Under the pieces are notes generated by a model, which saw only the letters and a list, made by a program, of their open reading frames with translations, made no database searches and was not told the DNA's origin. Positions 12,143 to 21,946 of a DNA stretch of 64,000 nucleotides are shown here, piece after piece (the first letter of the stretch is position 1; every line of letters begins with the position of its first letter). Made by a program: the position numbers and the translations under genes. The DNA comes from Edolisoma coerulescens (Eukaryota > Chordata > Aves > Passeriformes > Campephagidae), in the NCBI GenBank assembly GCA_013397115.1, contig VWZW01000522.1, forward strand, positions 496,001 to 560,000, in the 5' to 3' direction.

Positions 12143-15100
12143 CCTGTGAGTAAAGCTAAGAGGTAACAGTTTCCTTGCTTGTTTGAGTACTGCTAGTCCA
12201 CTAGCTAAAGGAGGAACAAAAGCTTTGTTAAATATCTCTGAAGTATGTATTTACAGACAAAGACTGTATTAATATTTAAGCAGGACATTTTACATACCTC
12301 TGTCCACATGCATGCACTAGAGGGAGCTAGGACCAAACCCTCTGTATTCATGCCCAAACGCTGCTTCTCACCATCATTTCACACAACTTCGAACTTAGCT
12401 CCAAGAAAACACTGTCAGCATCCCCAAACAACAACTGAACTGAAAGTTCATCAAGCATCTCCTGCTGAAGTGAGGTTAAGCAGCAGAGGCTTCAAGCCCC
12501 ATGCTGGCAGGAATGGCTGGAGCAATTGTGAAGGGGGAAGAAGGAAAAGGGGAAGGGCCTTTACCTCTGATCAGTCATGCTCCTGGACATGTACCTTTCC
12601 AGCTGTCCTTCACAGGAAAGCTGTCCATTCCCTCTCACCACAGCCTGGCAGCTACAGTAAATGGGGCACTCCCTCGAGGGAACAGCAACACCATCAGCTC
12701 TTGTATCATCAGAGTAAGTTTTTAATCAGAGTTTGTGAAACAGGGTTTGCTAAAGCACTTTTGCTGCATCCTGTTTATGTTGCATAGAGCCAAAGCAATT
12801 CTCTTCCCCTCTGAAGTACACCGCTACAAAATTATTTTTCAAACGTAACCTCTATAAGTCAGGAAAAGCAAGAGATGCCCAATTTTCCTTATATTCTTAA
12901 CTGGTGTCACCCTGCACAGATGTACACAGTACAGCCTTTAACTCTACACAGTCTTCTCATGTGCCTCACACCACACATTGAACACACAGTGCCCAGAGCT
13001 GCTGGCCAAGCATGACTGACAGTGTGTGTCAATGCAGGTATATTTTGAGCTCTTACTCATGTTATTTTCTGAAGGAAAGGAGGTACAGAAGACATGAGAC
13101 ATAGTGAATTCTTTTTCAAAATACAAGCTAACAGCACATACTAAATAATTTACTGGACCCAATGGAGTTATGATGTTTTATTAGCCATCAGCTGAGACTC
13201 CATAACTTTTGGGATGTTGACTTTTCCCTTCTACTTGTGCTTTAAAGGCACTGGGATCATCACACTCAATCCCAGGAAGACCAGCAATCTTTCCCCAGGT
13301 CAGAATACTAAACCAAATGATATTATGATAAATGATTAAGCCCTGCTACAACTTTCTTTTCATGCCCAGCATTGTGAAGAGAAGCTGTGGGCGCTGAAGT
13401 GGGACAAGCTTACGGCAGCAGGTTGTAAAAAAAAAAAGAGACCATGGAAAGAGGAAACTGTACCTCACAGATATGTAAAGCAGTGCGGCACAGACTAGAA
13501 AAGGAAATTTTATCTAGTTGGGAATAAAAAAGTCCTTTTCTGAAATACTCAGGAGAGTTTAAAGCCATACAAGAGGACACAAAGAATGCTATGACCATGG
13601 ACAAAGTCATGTTATTTACCAAGTTAATAACCTGTTCCTGCTGTGTTTCTCGGGCTAGAGAAGTACTGAGAATTTGGGCCACAGAGTTACTGTGGGCCTT
13701 TCCTAGCATTGTAGCTTTGTTTCCAATCTTAGGAGGCTGTAAATACACAGAAAACTTGGAGTTTTGTCTCTTATAAAGAAGAAGGAACTACTACTACTTT
13801 CCCTACTTTGAAATACATGGGTTTTTTACAGTGGCTTTTAAAGACCTAACAATGACTAAAACAAAGACAGGAGTGAGAAAAAAGCAGACAGTGATGGCAC
13901 ATGCTACAGAAGCCAACGAGCACCTGAGGTGGGACTCATCTCCTCCACGTGCAGTGGTGCAGAGCTTTGGTAACACACCTACACTCACTCCACAGGCAAA
14001 GGACAGAGGCAAGACCCTCCCGGGCAATTTACCCTGCCCTAACATGGACTTCTAGAGAAGCAGATGAACTAGATGACAAACTTCCAAATGGCTGAAGTTA
14101 AACAGGTGAAAACCCATCCTCCTGTTAAATCACCCATTAATTTCAGCATGGAATTGTATGTATACACACGCACAAATACATGCAACTAGATAAATACAGG
14201 CACTTTCTACAACTCTTGTTAAATTTAAAATGCTATAATCCTCTAATGCAAACAAAATCTGCACTGGGAAAGAAGGGTCTCTGCCTGCCATCCTGCTAAA
14301 TGAGAAAGAGCATTAAAGCACACCTCTGTCGTCTCAGTGGCACTAGTTAATTGTGTGAAAGTGTTCCCATTAACTAAAAAAAAATACTGCTTTCTGGTCC
14401 CTTTGTAGGCATGCCTGTATTTATTTTACCTTCAGCCACAGTCAGCCCCTCTGGCACTCAGGAGTGCAAGTGGTGGAGCTGCCCCAGCTGCATTCCTGTG
14501 CTGGAGAGGGTCCCTAGCTGAACCCCTTCCCAAACCATCCCATTTTCTCTTAGTCCCTTGGCATCTTCAAGTCCCTCTGTCACCACTTTGAGATCACAAA
14601 ACTACACTGGATACCACCAAACAATTTTCTGTTGCAGACACTGTTCTGGGAAAGACCACGAAATGCACTATTTGCCTGCTGCACTTTCATCCTCACCCCA
14701 AGCATTTTTTACAAGCTAACTCTCAGAAAAGTAAGCACAAAAAAAACCAACCCTCTCTTGATGAAAATGCTAGAAGCAAAAATGTCACAACGTTGGGAAA
14801 CGAACCTTAAAAAAAAAAAAAGAAAATGGACTGGTTTGTGTTTCTTTAAGAAAGTAGGATGTATTTCAGAGGTAGTATATTTTTCCTAAATTATTAAAAA
14901 TAAACTCTTGCAGTAACTTCTATTTTTCCATGGGATACTTTAATACTTTTGGGAATGACAGTAATAAAAAAATAAACCTGTTAGTATAACATTATTAAGC
15001 AAAACATTTTCACTGATTTCTTTCTAAGTCCTTGGCAAGCAGAGGGGAAGGAACCAACGGGAGAGCGTTTCTACTGGGTCTGCAACAGCTTGTCAGTCTG

Positions 15101-16122
15101 TCCAGGAGCAACACAAGGAAAGACGATGGGGACATAGCCCTTTGCTTTCTTCTGGTGAGCAAACCTGCTTGTTTCCTTTTCCATCTGACCTCTCAGAACC
15201 TGAGGGGAAACACATCTCAGGTGGAAGTGCCTGAGCATGGTACCAGAGCAACAGAAAAGCCAGAGTGACCCAACTGCTGTGCAAACTCCTCTCCTGGCAG
15301 ATGCCAGGCACACCAGGGTGGGAATCGCCCCAACAGAGGAGTCAAAGCTACACACTCTGGGCTGCAATAGATATGTCTTCCCTGGGAATTAGGTCCCACA
15401 GGAGGAGGGGAAACCCAACCAAAATGAAAACTGCCACTAACATAAACTGCAGAAGAAGAGGAGAAAGTATCATCTTTCCTAGCCTACCTCAGACAATAAC
15501 CCTTGGGATTCTTTCTATCAATGTCCTTCCTTAGGGAAATATAACTCCCAGGTTAAAGATACACTTTCAAATATAAAGTAGGCATAGTCATAAATATCTT
15601 GAGTGCCGTTTTGATCACTAGTACGTACAGAAAACATTCTTTTTTCTTTCTTTTTCCAGCTGCCTAGTAATGCTTGTGATTTTTGACAGCTTCCATGCTT
15701 ACAAATTAGTCACTTCCACACCTCATGGAAAAGGCTACATTAACACACCTGAATGTTTGAAACCTGTGATGATCTTCCTTTGGAACTTAGGAGTTAATAA
15801 TAGACTTTTGTAAGTAGTCCAGTACTACAGTGATTCTAACTCCAGCTGGGTTAATTACACAATAATTAGGTACAAACATTGCAACACAAAACACAGCTAC
15901 ATCATTATTTGCAACAAATGTTAACTCTAAATAAGTGCAACCTGTCACACAAACACTTGCTATAAACGACTTAAAAATAAAAGTAAAATTTGATGGGGTA
16001 AACACAGAAATAAAAAAAAAATTCTCTGTGAGAATTTTTTTTGTTAAAAAAATTAAAATAAAAATCTCAGCACTCATTTAGAGTTCAGGATCTTGTGAAA
16101 GAAAGCTTTAAAAGGAGCAAAC

Positions 16123-16217
16123 CTGATTTGCTGTGGCTGTTGCGGCGAAGGGAACACTTGTTGCAGGAGTTGTTGCTGCAGAGACAGTGGCGGCCGTAGC
16201 GTTGTGCATCATGGGTA
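16123..16217 (-). CDS. MBNL2: MBNL2 95-nt frame-switching exon
   Basis: The acceptor is CTGAAAG/TACCC and the donor is AATCAG/GTTTGC, a weak donor. The first TA completes a Val codon with the preceding G. The exon encodes VPMMHNATAATVSAATTP, then ATSVPFAATATANQ, a Thr/Ala/Val-rich low-complexity C-terminal segment, and ends in phase 0. Because 95 is not a multiple of three, inclusion or skipping decides which frame of the terminal exon is read: inclusion gives a short IILK end, skipping gives a 42-residue tail. Remembered mammalian MBNL2 has SATPA where this has NATAA. The length equals the known 95-nt MBNL exon. Confidence 0.96.
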
Positions 16218-17631
16218 CTTTCAGGAGGGGAACCATGGAAGCAATGAACAGGAGGGTGCAGCATTATGGTAAGAGAAGTGGTATTTTTGGCATGGTGAAT
16301 ATCAAGAGCGGCAAGCCATCGTCATGGGTTAAACCGGCAGATGGCATGCAATCACAGTGCAAAGCGAGAAAGCGTGGCGGAGAAATAAAAAAAAAGGGAA
16401 AATAGCTTATTACAAGTACAATTAAAGGAAGGTTGTCAACACAATCGGCGATTCCCAGAAAAAAAGAGTAAGGACCACTGAAAATGCGAGTGTTATCTCT
16501 AAGAAGAAGATTACTTGTGCAAATGAGGCCTTTACCAAAACAGCCCGTTACCTGCGGATTGTTACGTGCGTAATTTGTTTTCCCCCAGTACAGCTATAAA
16601 GCACTTCAAAATAAAATCCTACCAAAAAAACCCCAGTGGTTTATACTGGGAAGAAAACCGTTAAATGTTTATCTTAATTTTTAAACACAATTAAAATTGA
16701 ATTATTTTCATGTATCTTCATTTTGAAGTAAGCCAGATACTCGCTGTCTTTGTTTATAATCCAATTTATGTGTTTTTTCCTACTAGCACTGCATAACTGT
16801 TCAACTTTATCAGAGTTAAATTACCATCTGCTTGAGGCAAAAATCAGGAGAGGGATGATAATAATTATCCTGATATATATACTACTTCGTTTGATCTAAA
16901 AAAGCAAGATCGATTTTGTAAAAGACACTGCTTTTGCTCATTTTAAGAATGAATTTTAATCAGCATCTTCATGGGGGCATTATTAATTCGATGTTTTAAA
17001 GGCTTGATATTTTAACTGTTTATCTGAGTAGGCCTAAAACCCAAAAATAAAATCACTGGGATAGGGCCATAGAAGAAAGATTACTTGTCTGTCTCAGAGG
17101 CTGTTGCATTTGACTTCCACTTTGCATGCCCAAAATGTTAATTTCAAGCTGCAAATATATTTAAAGAAGGAGTGAGATTCAGATCATGAGTTTCAGCAGA
17201 ACCTCTGTGGATCAAAGTAGGCATTTCTGGGAAACGCTGATAAAACTTTCTAACACACAGCAAAGGAGAAATAGGCACACCACTATGAAACTTTAAAACA
17301 CTGATGAAATTTGCTGGCTTTTTCCAGTATTTTATGATTTTATAGTACTAGACAATATAAAATATAAAGAGAAATAAAACTTTGAAAACTGAAAAGCAGA
17401 CTGGAATTCATGGTATTATGCTTTTGCAGTGTAGTTGTTATAGCAGGTGATATCATGTCTAAACTGCAGCTTTCATCTACAAATCTAAACACTCTGCAAA
17501 GTCAACCAGAAGGAAAAGCGAACCTTTAATTCTAGTCAGTGGTTAAATCTTGCCTAGGATTTTTGAAACAAGTGAATATACATCATATACAGTATTAAAA
17601 AAAGAGATCAATAAAGAAATTTGGAACCTAC
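16218..17631 (-). other. MBNL2: MBNL2 intron between 36- and 95-nt exons
   Basis: This intron of 1414 nt has donor GTAGGT and acceptor CTCCTGAAAG. The 186 nt before the acceptor are the AG-free, YGCY-rich region listed separately. The remainder is AT-rich with no recognised feature. Confidence 0.85.
16220..16405 (-). promoter_or_regulatory. MBNL2: 186-nt AG-exclusion zone with ten YGCY motifs upstream of the 95-nt exon
   Basis: On the transcript strand no AG occurs between 16406-16407 and the acceptor AG at 16218-16219. The distal end carries a long pyrimidine tract (CTATTTTCCCTTTTTTTTTA then TTTCTCC, about 16380-16406). Sequence near the acceptor (CCCTCCTGAAAG) has a poorer tract. YGCY tetramers begin (plus coordinate) at 16240, 16260, 16289, 16307, 16310, 16336, 16343, 16363, 16371 and 16376. 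The arrangement copies that upstream of the 54-nt exon and predicts a branch point some 150-180 nt from the junction, with MBNL binding in between. Function is inference from layout and from knowledge of MBNL motifs. Confidence 0.7.
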
Positions 17632-17667
17632 CAATACTGGTAGCGGGTGTCATGCACAAAACTGACC
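17632..17667 (-). CDS. MBNL2: MBNL2 36-nt alternative exon
   Basis: This micro-exon has acceptor GACACGCAG/GGT and donor TATTG/GTAGGT. It enters in phase 1 and leaves in phase 1, so its 36 nt can be skipped without changing frame. Joined to the preceding G it encodes GSVLCMTPATSI, the known sequence at this position in MBNL proteins. Skipping joins IPT directly to VPMMH (if the 95-nt exon is used) or to DNPEI (if it is not). It is alternatively spliced in the family; here its flanks look ordinary, with an AG-free stretch of only about 54 nt and a CTAAC branch candidate. Confidence 0.95.
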
Positions 17668-20600
17668 CTGCGTGTCATGCAATGATAGGTGAAAAAAGTG
17701 GATAAAGGGAAGAAACAGGTTAGCTGTTTAGAGTTAACATTCAAAGTGAGATTCAAGCATAACCACAGAGAAGTAAGTTAGTTAAATGAAACTGTAAGGT
17801 CATTCACAGTTTTGCTTTAACACAAAAAGGTGATTGTGTTCTTACTAAACTCCTGTATATACTGTGTGGGTTTTGGCATGTGTCTGTACATATCCAAGAT
17901 ACTTCATAAACTTTTTTACTTATTAATTTTATCCTTTCACTCAGTACTTTTGCAGCAACAGGTTTTTGTTTATAGAAACATCTTTGGTTAAAGGCCACAG
18001 TATTTGGGACTTTTAGAACTCACTGCATAATTCAGACAGCTCAATGTTGCGCAGATCAACATTCACCAATCTTTTCCTGCCACATGTCAAAAAAAGTTAA
18101 AGTGGAATTAAGACAATATTCCTTTGCAGGGGTTTCGCCAAATTTGTGCTTGATGTTAATGTACCCATTCTTAACACAAAGAAAACAGTACTTTGACAAG
18201 TCCCAAGTTAAACACCTCAAAGTGTGGAACATTCCAGTCCAGAAGACTCCCAAGCACACCTCAGAGACGCTGTGGGATGACTGCTCACCTGCCATGCAGC
18301 TTAGTTTTGGTGCCTAGTCCACCTTTAACCTTTCTGGAAAGGCCAGATGAAAGAAAGAGATCAGCCTATTTCCAGTACAGTGCATACAGCAAGCTGGTGA
18401 AGGCAAGCAGGTAAGGAGACTAGTGCCAGGTACATGCATATTTGACAGAGAGCCAAATATGCTTCCTGTATTCCTGCTGAATTACTATTGCAGCCCCTCA
18501 TCGGACCGTCGCAGGACTTGTGTGACTATGAATGACCTTACCCAAGAACAGTCCCCAGAGAATACACAAAGTTCCTCCTCTAGAGGCTATAGAAACACTA
18601 ACAAACAGCAATGGGAAGAGGGGAAAGATCTGCTGTTTTTAAGATCATTCACCAAACAATAAGAAGAAGGTGACAAAGCAATCAAACTGATGTAAAACAA
18701 ACAAAGTGCAGACCTTCAGAGGTAAGCCATGCTAAGTCAAGCCCCACACTTTTTATTAGGGGAGCCAGTGGTTAAGAAAGCATAGAAGTTATATAAAACA
18801 ATTAAGTTTTATATATATTCCAGCAGCAAAACTTGTCTTAAAATTTAACACACACGCACACACACACAGAGAACACATTTGAAAATTATACCAGTTTAGA
18901 AAATATCACATAATCATTTAAAATCCAACAGATAATGTCATGCATTGCTCCTCAGACGTGGGTTGCATGACAGTCCTTACACCCACCAAATCCAACCTTC
19001 CCAGGAAATGTGGGAATATCATATGTAGCACCTTTAATGGAAAGCTCATGACACCCATTCTTACAGAGGGTGTTCCCCTTTCCTAAACTCCTCCCATACC
19101 CCACTCCTCTCTTTAACATCCTTTCTTGGCGCTGATGGTGTTTGAAAAGAGCAGGAGGTTCATCACTTTGAGAAAGGTTTTCTACTCTGGGGTTTGGGCT
19201 CCATCTGCTATTTTATACCTCTGTTTCTTCTTTTTTTTTCATGCACTTGTTTTGGGGCTTGCCAACAACCTGGCCCTTAAGGTTTGGTTCCAAGATCCAC
19301 CTTTCCTACCACTAGAAATTTGTCAGATAAAACTACAATTACAACAATTAGTTGGAAAGAGGGATGGACAATAAAAAGTACAAAAAGTGAGCTACTTAAG
19401 GAAGCATGAACATTCCAAAAATCTGGAAAATACCCAAATGCTTTTTCACTGAAAAAGGTTTAAACTACTGTATTTTCCATAGTTAATTTGAAGTCCTTGT
19501 CAATGGCAAATAAGAGCAATAAGCCCTGAAAGGGAGTGCTTAAGACAGAAAAACACCTATCATGCTACAAATTCTCATAGTTTCAATGTAAAATAAATTT
19601 GTGGAAATTTCTGTATGTTCTGTAAGCACAGGGCAGTCTTCCATTCATGTCCAAATAGGCAATCTCACCATTTCTTTATTTTTTTTCAAACACTCCCATA
19701 AATGTCAGTGTGTTTTCTGCCGCAGATATTCTGGTGCACCAATGTGCTAAAAATAAGGCTATGCTATTACTTACTATTACAAATACGGGGGCAGGCTCCC
19801 AGGTTGTTAGTGAGGCCTTATAGAAAAATTCCATGAAGTCAAAGCCATCTGTGTTTGTTTTTTATCTTTAAAAACATATGGGAATGCTGATAGACTGGGA
19901 AATCATCATGTGTTGCCTTTCATTCCTTGTTTAACCGCCATTATTTCTATAAACCATAATAACATTGCTGAAATGTCAAGCGCATTTGCAAACACGTAGT
20001 TTTAAACGATTCTGAAGTTCACACTCGACAACACCCTGACACTAAAATACGTAATTTGTTAATTACGAATGAAATCACAGAATTCCTTAGGCAGGATATT
20101 CTCCTTTGGGAAGTTTGGAGTGGGGGTGACTGAAACGATTTAGAGGGCTGTGTTGTTACTGTTTACATGAGCACCCAGCACATCCCTTCTCTCGCAGTGT
20201 TAAAGAGTAGCCCTGCTACCAGCCAGGGTCCAGGTCAAGCCATCTCTGAACGCTCTGATTCTCACAGAGCTCCGAGCACTGAAATGTAAATTACATTCAC
20301 TCATCTTCAGATCATCCCTATGAAGAATTATAACCCCAGCTATGAGCTACAAATGCTAGGAAACGTTCTGGTGGTGCTCCAAAACCACAAAAATGCATCT
20401 GTTGCCTGAAAGCCCTTTAGTGCAGCTGTGGGGAGCAATGTGTTTTGCCAGTGCTTCCACGCAGGTATTGACTGGAAGTTTATGGCTGGCGTTCCCGTTC
20501 TCAGGGCGCTCGTGTGGGGCTGGGGAAATCCCCATGGCTGCAAGACAGCAGCCGAGGGAGCAGGAGGATGCTGTGGCATCTCTGAAGCGTGATGCTTTTC

Positions 20601-20908
20601 CCAGCATTTTTGTTAGCGGAAACAGATATGAGTCAAAATCCAGCCAATTTAAGGTAGGCAAAAAGGGGCAGCCTCTGGAGAATGATGAGCAAGGCTATAA
20701 ATGTGCGAAAAAGCAGCTTAACGGCATGTTGAAATTTCTGCTTGAATCCTTGTCCCTTGCAAGAGGAATTAAAATAACGTGTAATCATCTGTGCAGACTT
20801 CACCTCAAGTGGGGCAGGGAGCATAATAAAACCTTCTGTTAAGTGCAACTGCCTGACACAGAGGCTACCTCAGGGACACAAAACTGGTTCAATGTGGATA
20901 CAACATAC
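17668..20908 (-). other. MBNL2: MBNL2 intron between 154- and 36-nt exons
   Basis: This intron of 3241 nt has donor GTATGT and acceptor GACACGCAG. A CTAAC branch-point candidate lies near 17719. A CA microsatellite lies at 18849-18868. Nothing else is recognised. Confidence 0.85.
18849..18868. repeat. (CA)n microsatellite
   Basis: A CA dinucleotide run of about 20 nt with one G interruption, within the intron. Confidence 0.9.
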
Positions 20909-21062
20909 CTGTTGGGATAAACGCTGCATGTTGCTGCAACTGAGCATTGGCAAGAGCCTGTTGATAGTGCAAGACACTGGGATTGAAAACGGCACTGGCA
21001 CCATTGCTTTTTTCAAGTGCTTGTCTCTTTGGTAAAGGGTGAAGAACACCAGGAGGAAAGGC
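20909..21062 (-). CDS. MBNL2: MBNL2 154-nt exon: C-terminal linker
   Basis: The exon holds 51 codons plus one extra G, so it starts in phase 0 and ends in phase 1. It encodes AFPPGVLHPLPKRQALEKSN near the start and ends LQQHAAFIPT plus the first base of the next codon. The PLPKRQALEK part contributes to nuclear localisation. The Gln/Ala-rich end belongs to the low-complexity C-terminal region implicated in MBNL self-association. The acceptor is TATTTACAG/GCC and the donor is ACAG/GTATGT. The 154-nt length matches the exon of this size in vertebrate MBNL genes. Confidence 0.97.
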
Positions 21063-21752
21063 CTGTAAATAAGAAGGTTAGTTAAAATGGCGCCATTTTT
21101 GAGACCTTGTCCGTAACATACACATAAATACAAAAACTTAGTATTTTTTAAAGCAGCTAAAGATGCCTCGCCATGCATATTAACTCAAAGCACAGCAATG
21201 TAAAATGAGTGAAATTTTGTTATTGGTAGCAAAAGCATGGTACTATTAACCTAGAACTGTAGCAGCACAACTACTGAAAAGAAACGTTTGCTTTAAAGCA
21301 ACGAAAATGGCATTGCCTTTAAGTAGGTTTTCAAATATTACGGGGAGAAAAAACCACTTGTGTTTCATTGCCAAGTATTTTCTTTTATTTTTAAATTTAA
21401 ATATAGTTTCCTATTATTATACAGATTAATGGATTACGTTACGCATTTTCAATTACAAAAGCAGTTTTATCTCAATTCGACTTTTCATGAGAGATTTAAA
21501 AAAGATGAAACTGTGTTAGGAACCAAACTAAATCGTCTGCGGTTTATTACGTATGAGAATGAGATGGATAAATAGAGCTTCTGGTAAATTAACGAGTATG
21601 TGAAATCATTTCCGGTTGATGTTTGAAAAGTAAAGCGATACAAATTTCATTAGTTGCTTCTCTGAAGGAAAAAAAATAAAATTATAATAAAATAAACCAA
21701 AAAAAAAAAAAAAAAAGCTACATGCAAAGCAAAAGGTGAAAGGTCAAAGTAC
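21063..21752 (-). other. MBNL2: MBNL2 intron between 54- and 154-nt exons
   Basis: This short intron of 690 nt has donor GTACTT. Its acceptor region reads AACTAACCTTCTTATTTACAG, with a good branch-point candidate (CTAAC) about 17 nt from the junction. Besides the U18 tract it is AT-rich, with no other recognisable feature. Confidence 0.85.
21699..21716 (-). promoter_or_regulatory. U18 tract downstream of the 54-nt exon donor
   Basis: Eighteen consecutive A on the plus strand give an uninterrupted U18 in the transcript, starting 37 nt after the donor of the 54-nt exon. More U-rich sequence follows (21668-21690 region). U-rich tracts downstream of weak donors can recruit TIA1-type proteins. 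That role here is inference, and length may vary between individuals. Confidence 0.5.
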
Positions 21753-21806
21753 CAGGTCTACAGTTGCTTCGAGAGGTCGCTTCATTGCTTTGGCAGTCGA
21801 CTGAGT
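21753..21806 (-). CDS. MBNL2: MBNL2 54-nt alternative exon (nuclear-localisation segment)
   Basis: The exon is 18 codons, phase 0 at both ends, so it can be included or skipped without changing frame. It encodes TQSTAKAMKRPLEATVDL. The KRPLEA core is the part known in MBNL1 and MBNL2 to favour nuclear localisation, with further basic residues (PLPKRQ) in the next exon. In the family the exon is included in fetal tissue and in myotonic dystrophy, and repressed by MBNL itself in adult tissue (established knowledge). The acceptor TATTAAAAG/ACT lacks a local pyrimidine tract and the donor CTG/GTACTT is weak, both expected of a regulated exon. The exon is too short to stand out as an open frame and was found by protein match. 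Confidence 0.95.
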
Positions 21807-21808
21807 CT

Positions 21809-21946
21809 TTTAATAACAGGCAGCGAGCACATGATGGCAGTGGGCCAATGGGAGTCAAGCGAATTAACATACAGGTAAACAGCAAGCAGAGGTGCGTCAT
21901 GGGAACGGCATTGCATTTGTGGATAGGTGAGAAGGAAAAAAATATT
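21809..21946 (-). promoter_or_regulatory. MBNL2: AG-exclusion zone and YGCY cluster controlling the 54-nt exon
   Basis: Reading the transcript strand upstream from the acceptor of the 54-nt exon, there is no AG for 138 nt; the next is at 21947-21948. A pyrimidine tract (TTTTTTTCCTTCTC, about 21928-21943) sits at the far end, and the sequence next to the acceptor (TTATTAAAAG) has almost none. This suggests a distal branch point. YGCY motifs on the transcript strand lie at 21819, 21822, 21826, 21836, 21858, 21881, 21885 and 21907 (plus-strand start of each). For the paralogous MBNL1 54-nt exon, autoregulation through a conserved upstream region with a distal branch point is established. That this copy acts the same way is inference. 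Confidence 0.75.

Larger units (their letters stand above)
1068..16122 (-). other. MBNL2: MBNL2 last intron
   Basis: This intron of 15055 nt has donor GTTTGC and acceptor TTTCTCTCGACAG. It holds a plus-strand CR1 fragment at 11826-12142, a 29-bp tandem duplication at 11069-11122, a near-perfect 27-nt palindrome at 4706-4732 and homopolymer runs (for example T at 6003-6017). I looked for a further alternative C-terminal exon of the type known in MBNL1 (encoding an IPIISAEHL start) and did not find one. Open frames up to 180 codons here look like chance. Confidence 0.85.

Noticed and set aside
12245..12787. 180-codon plus-strand open frame just after a CR1 end
   Set aside because: No domain, no splice context, composition like translated intron; its start lies about 100 nt beyond the CR1 3' end, so it is not a CR1 ORF.
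20870..21178. 102-codon minus-strand frame over the 154-nt exon
   Set aside because: It is the +1 frame of the real MBNL2 exon; protein homology and splice phases fix the other frame.
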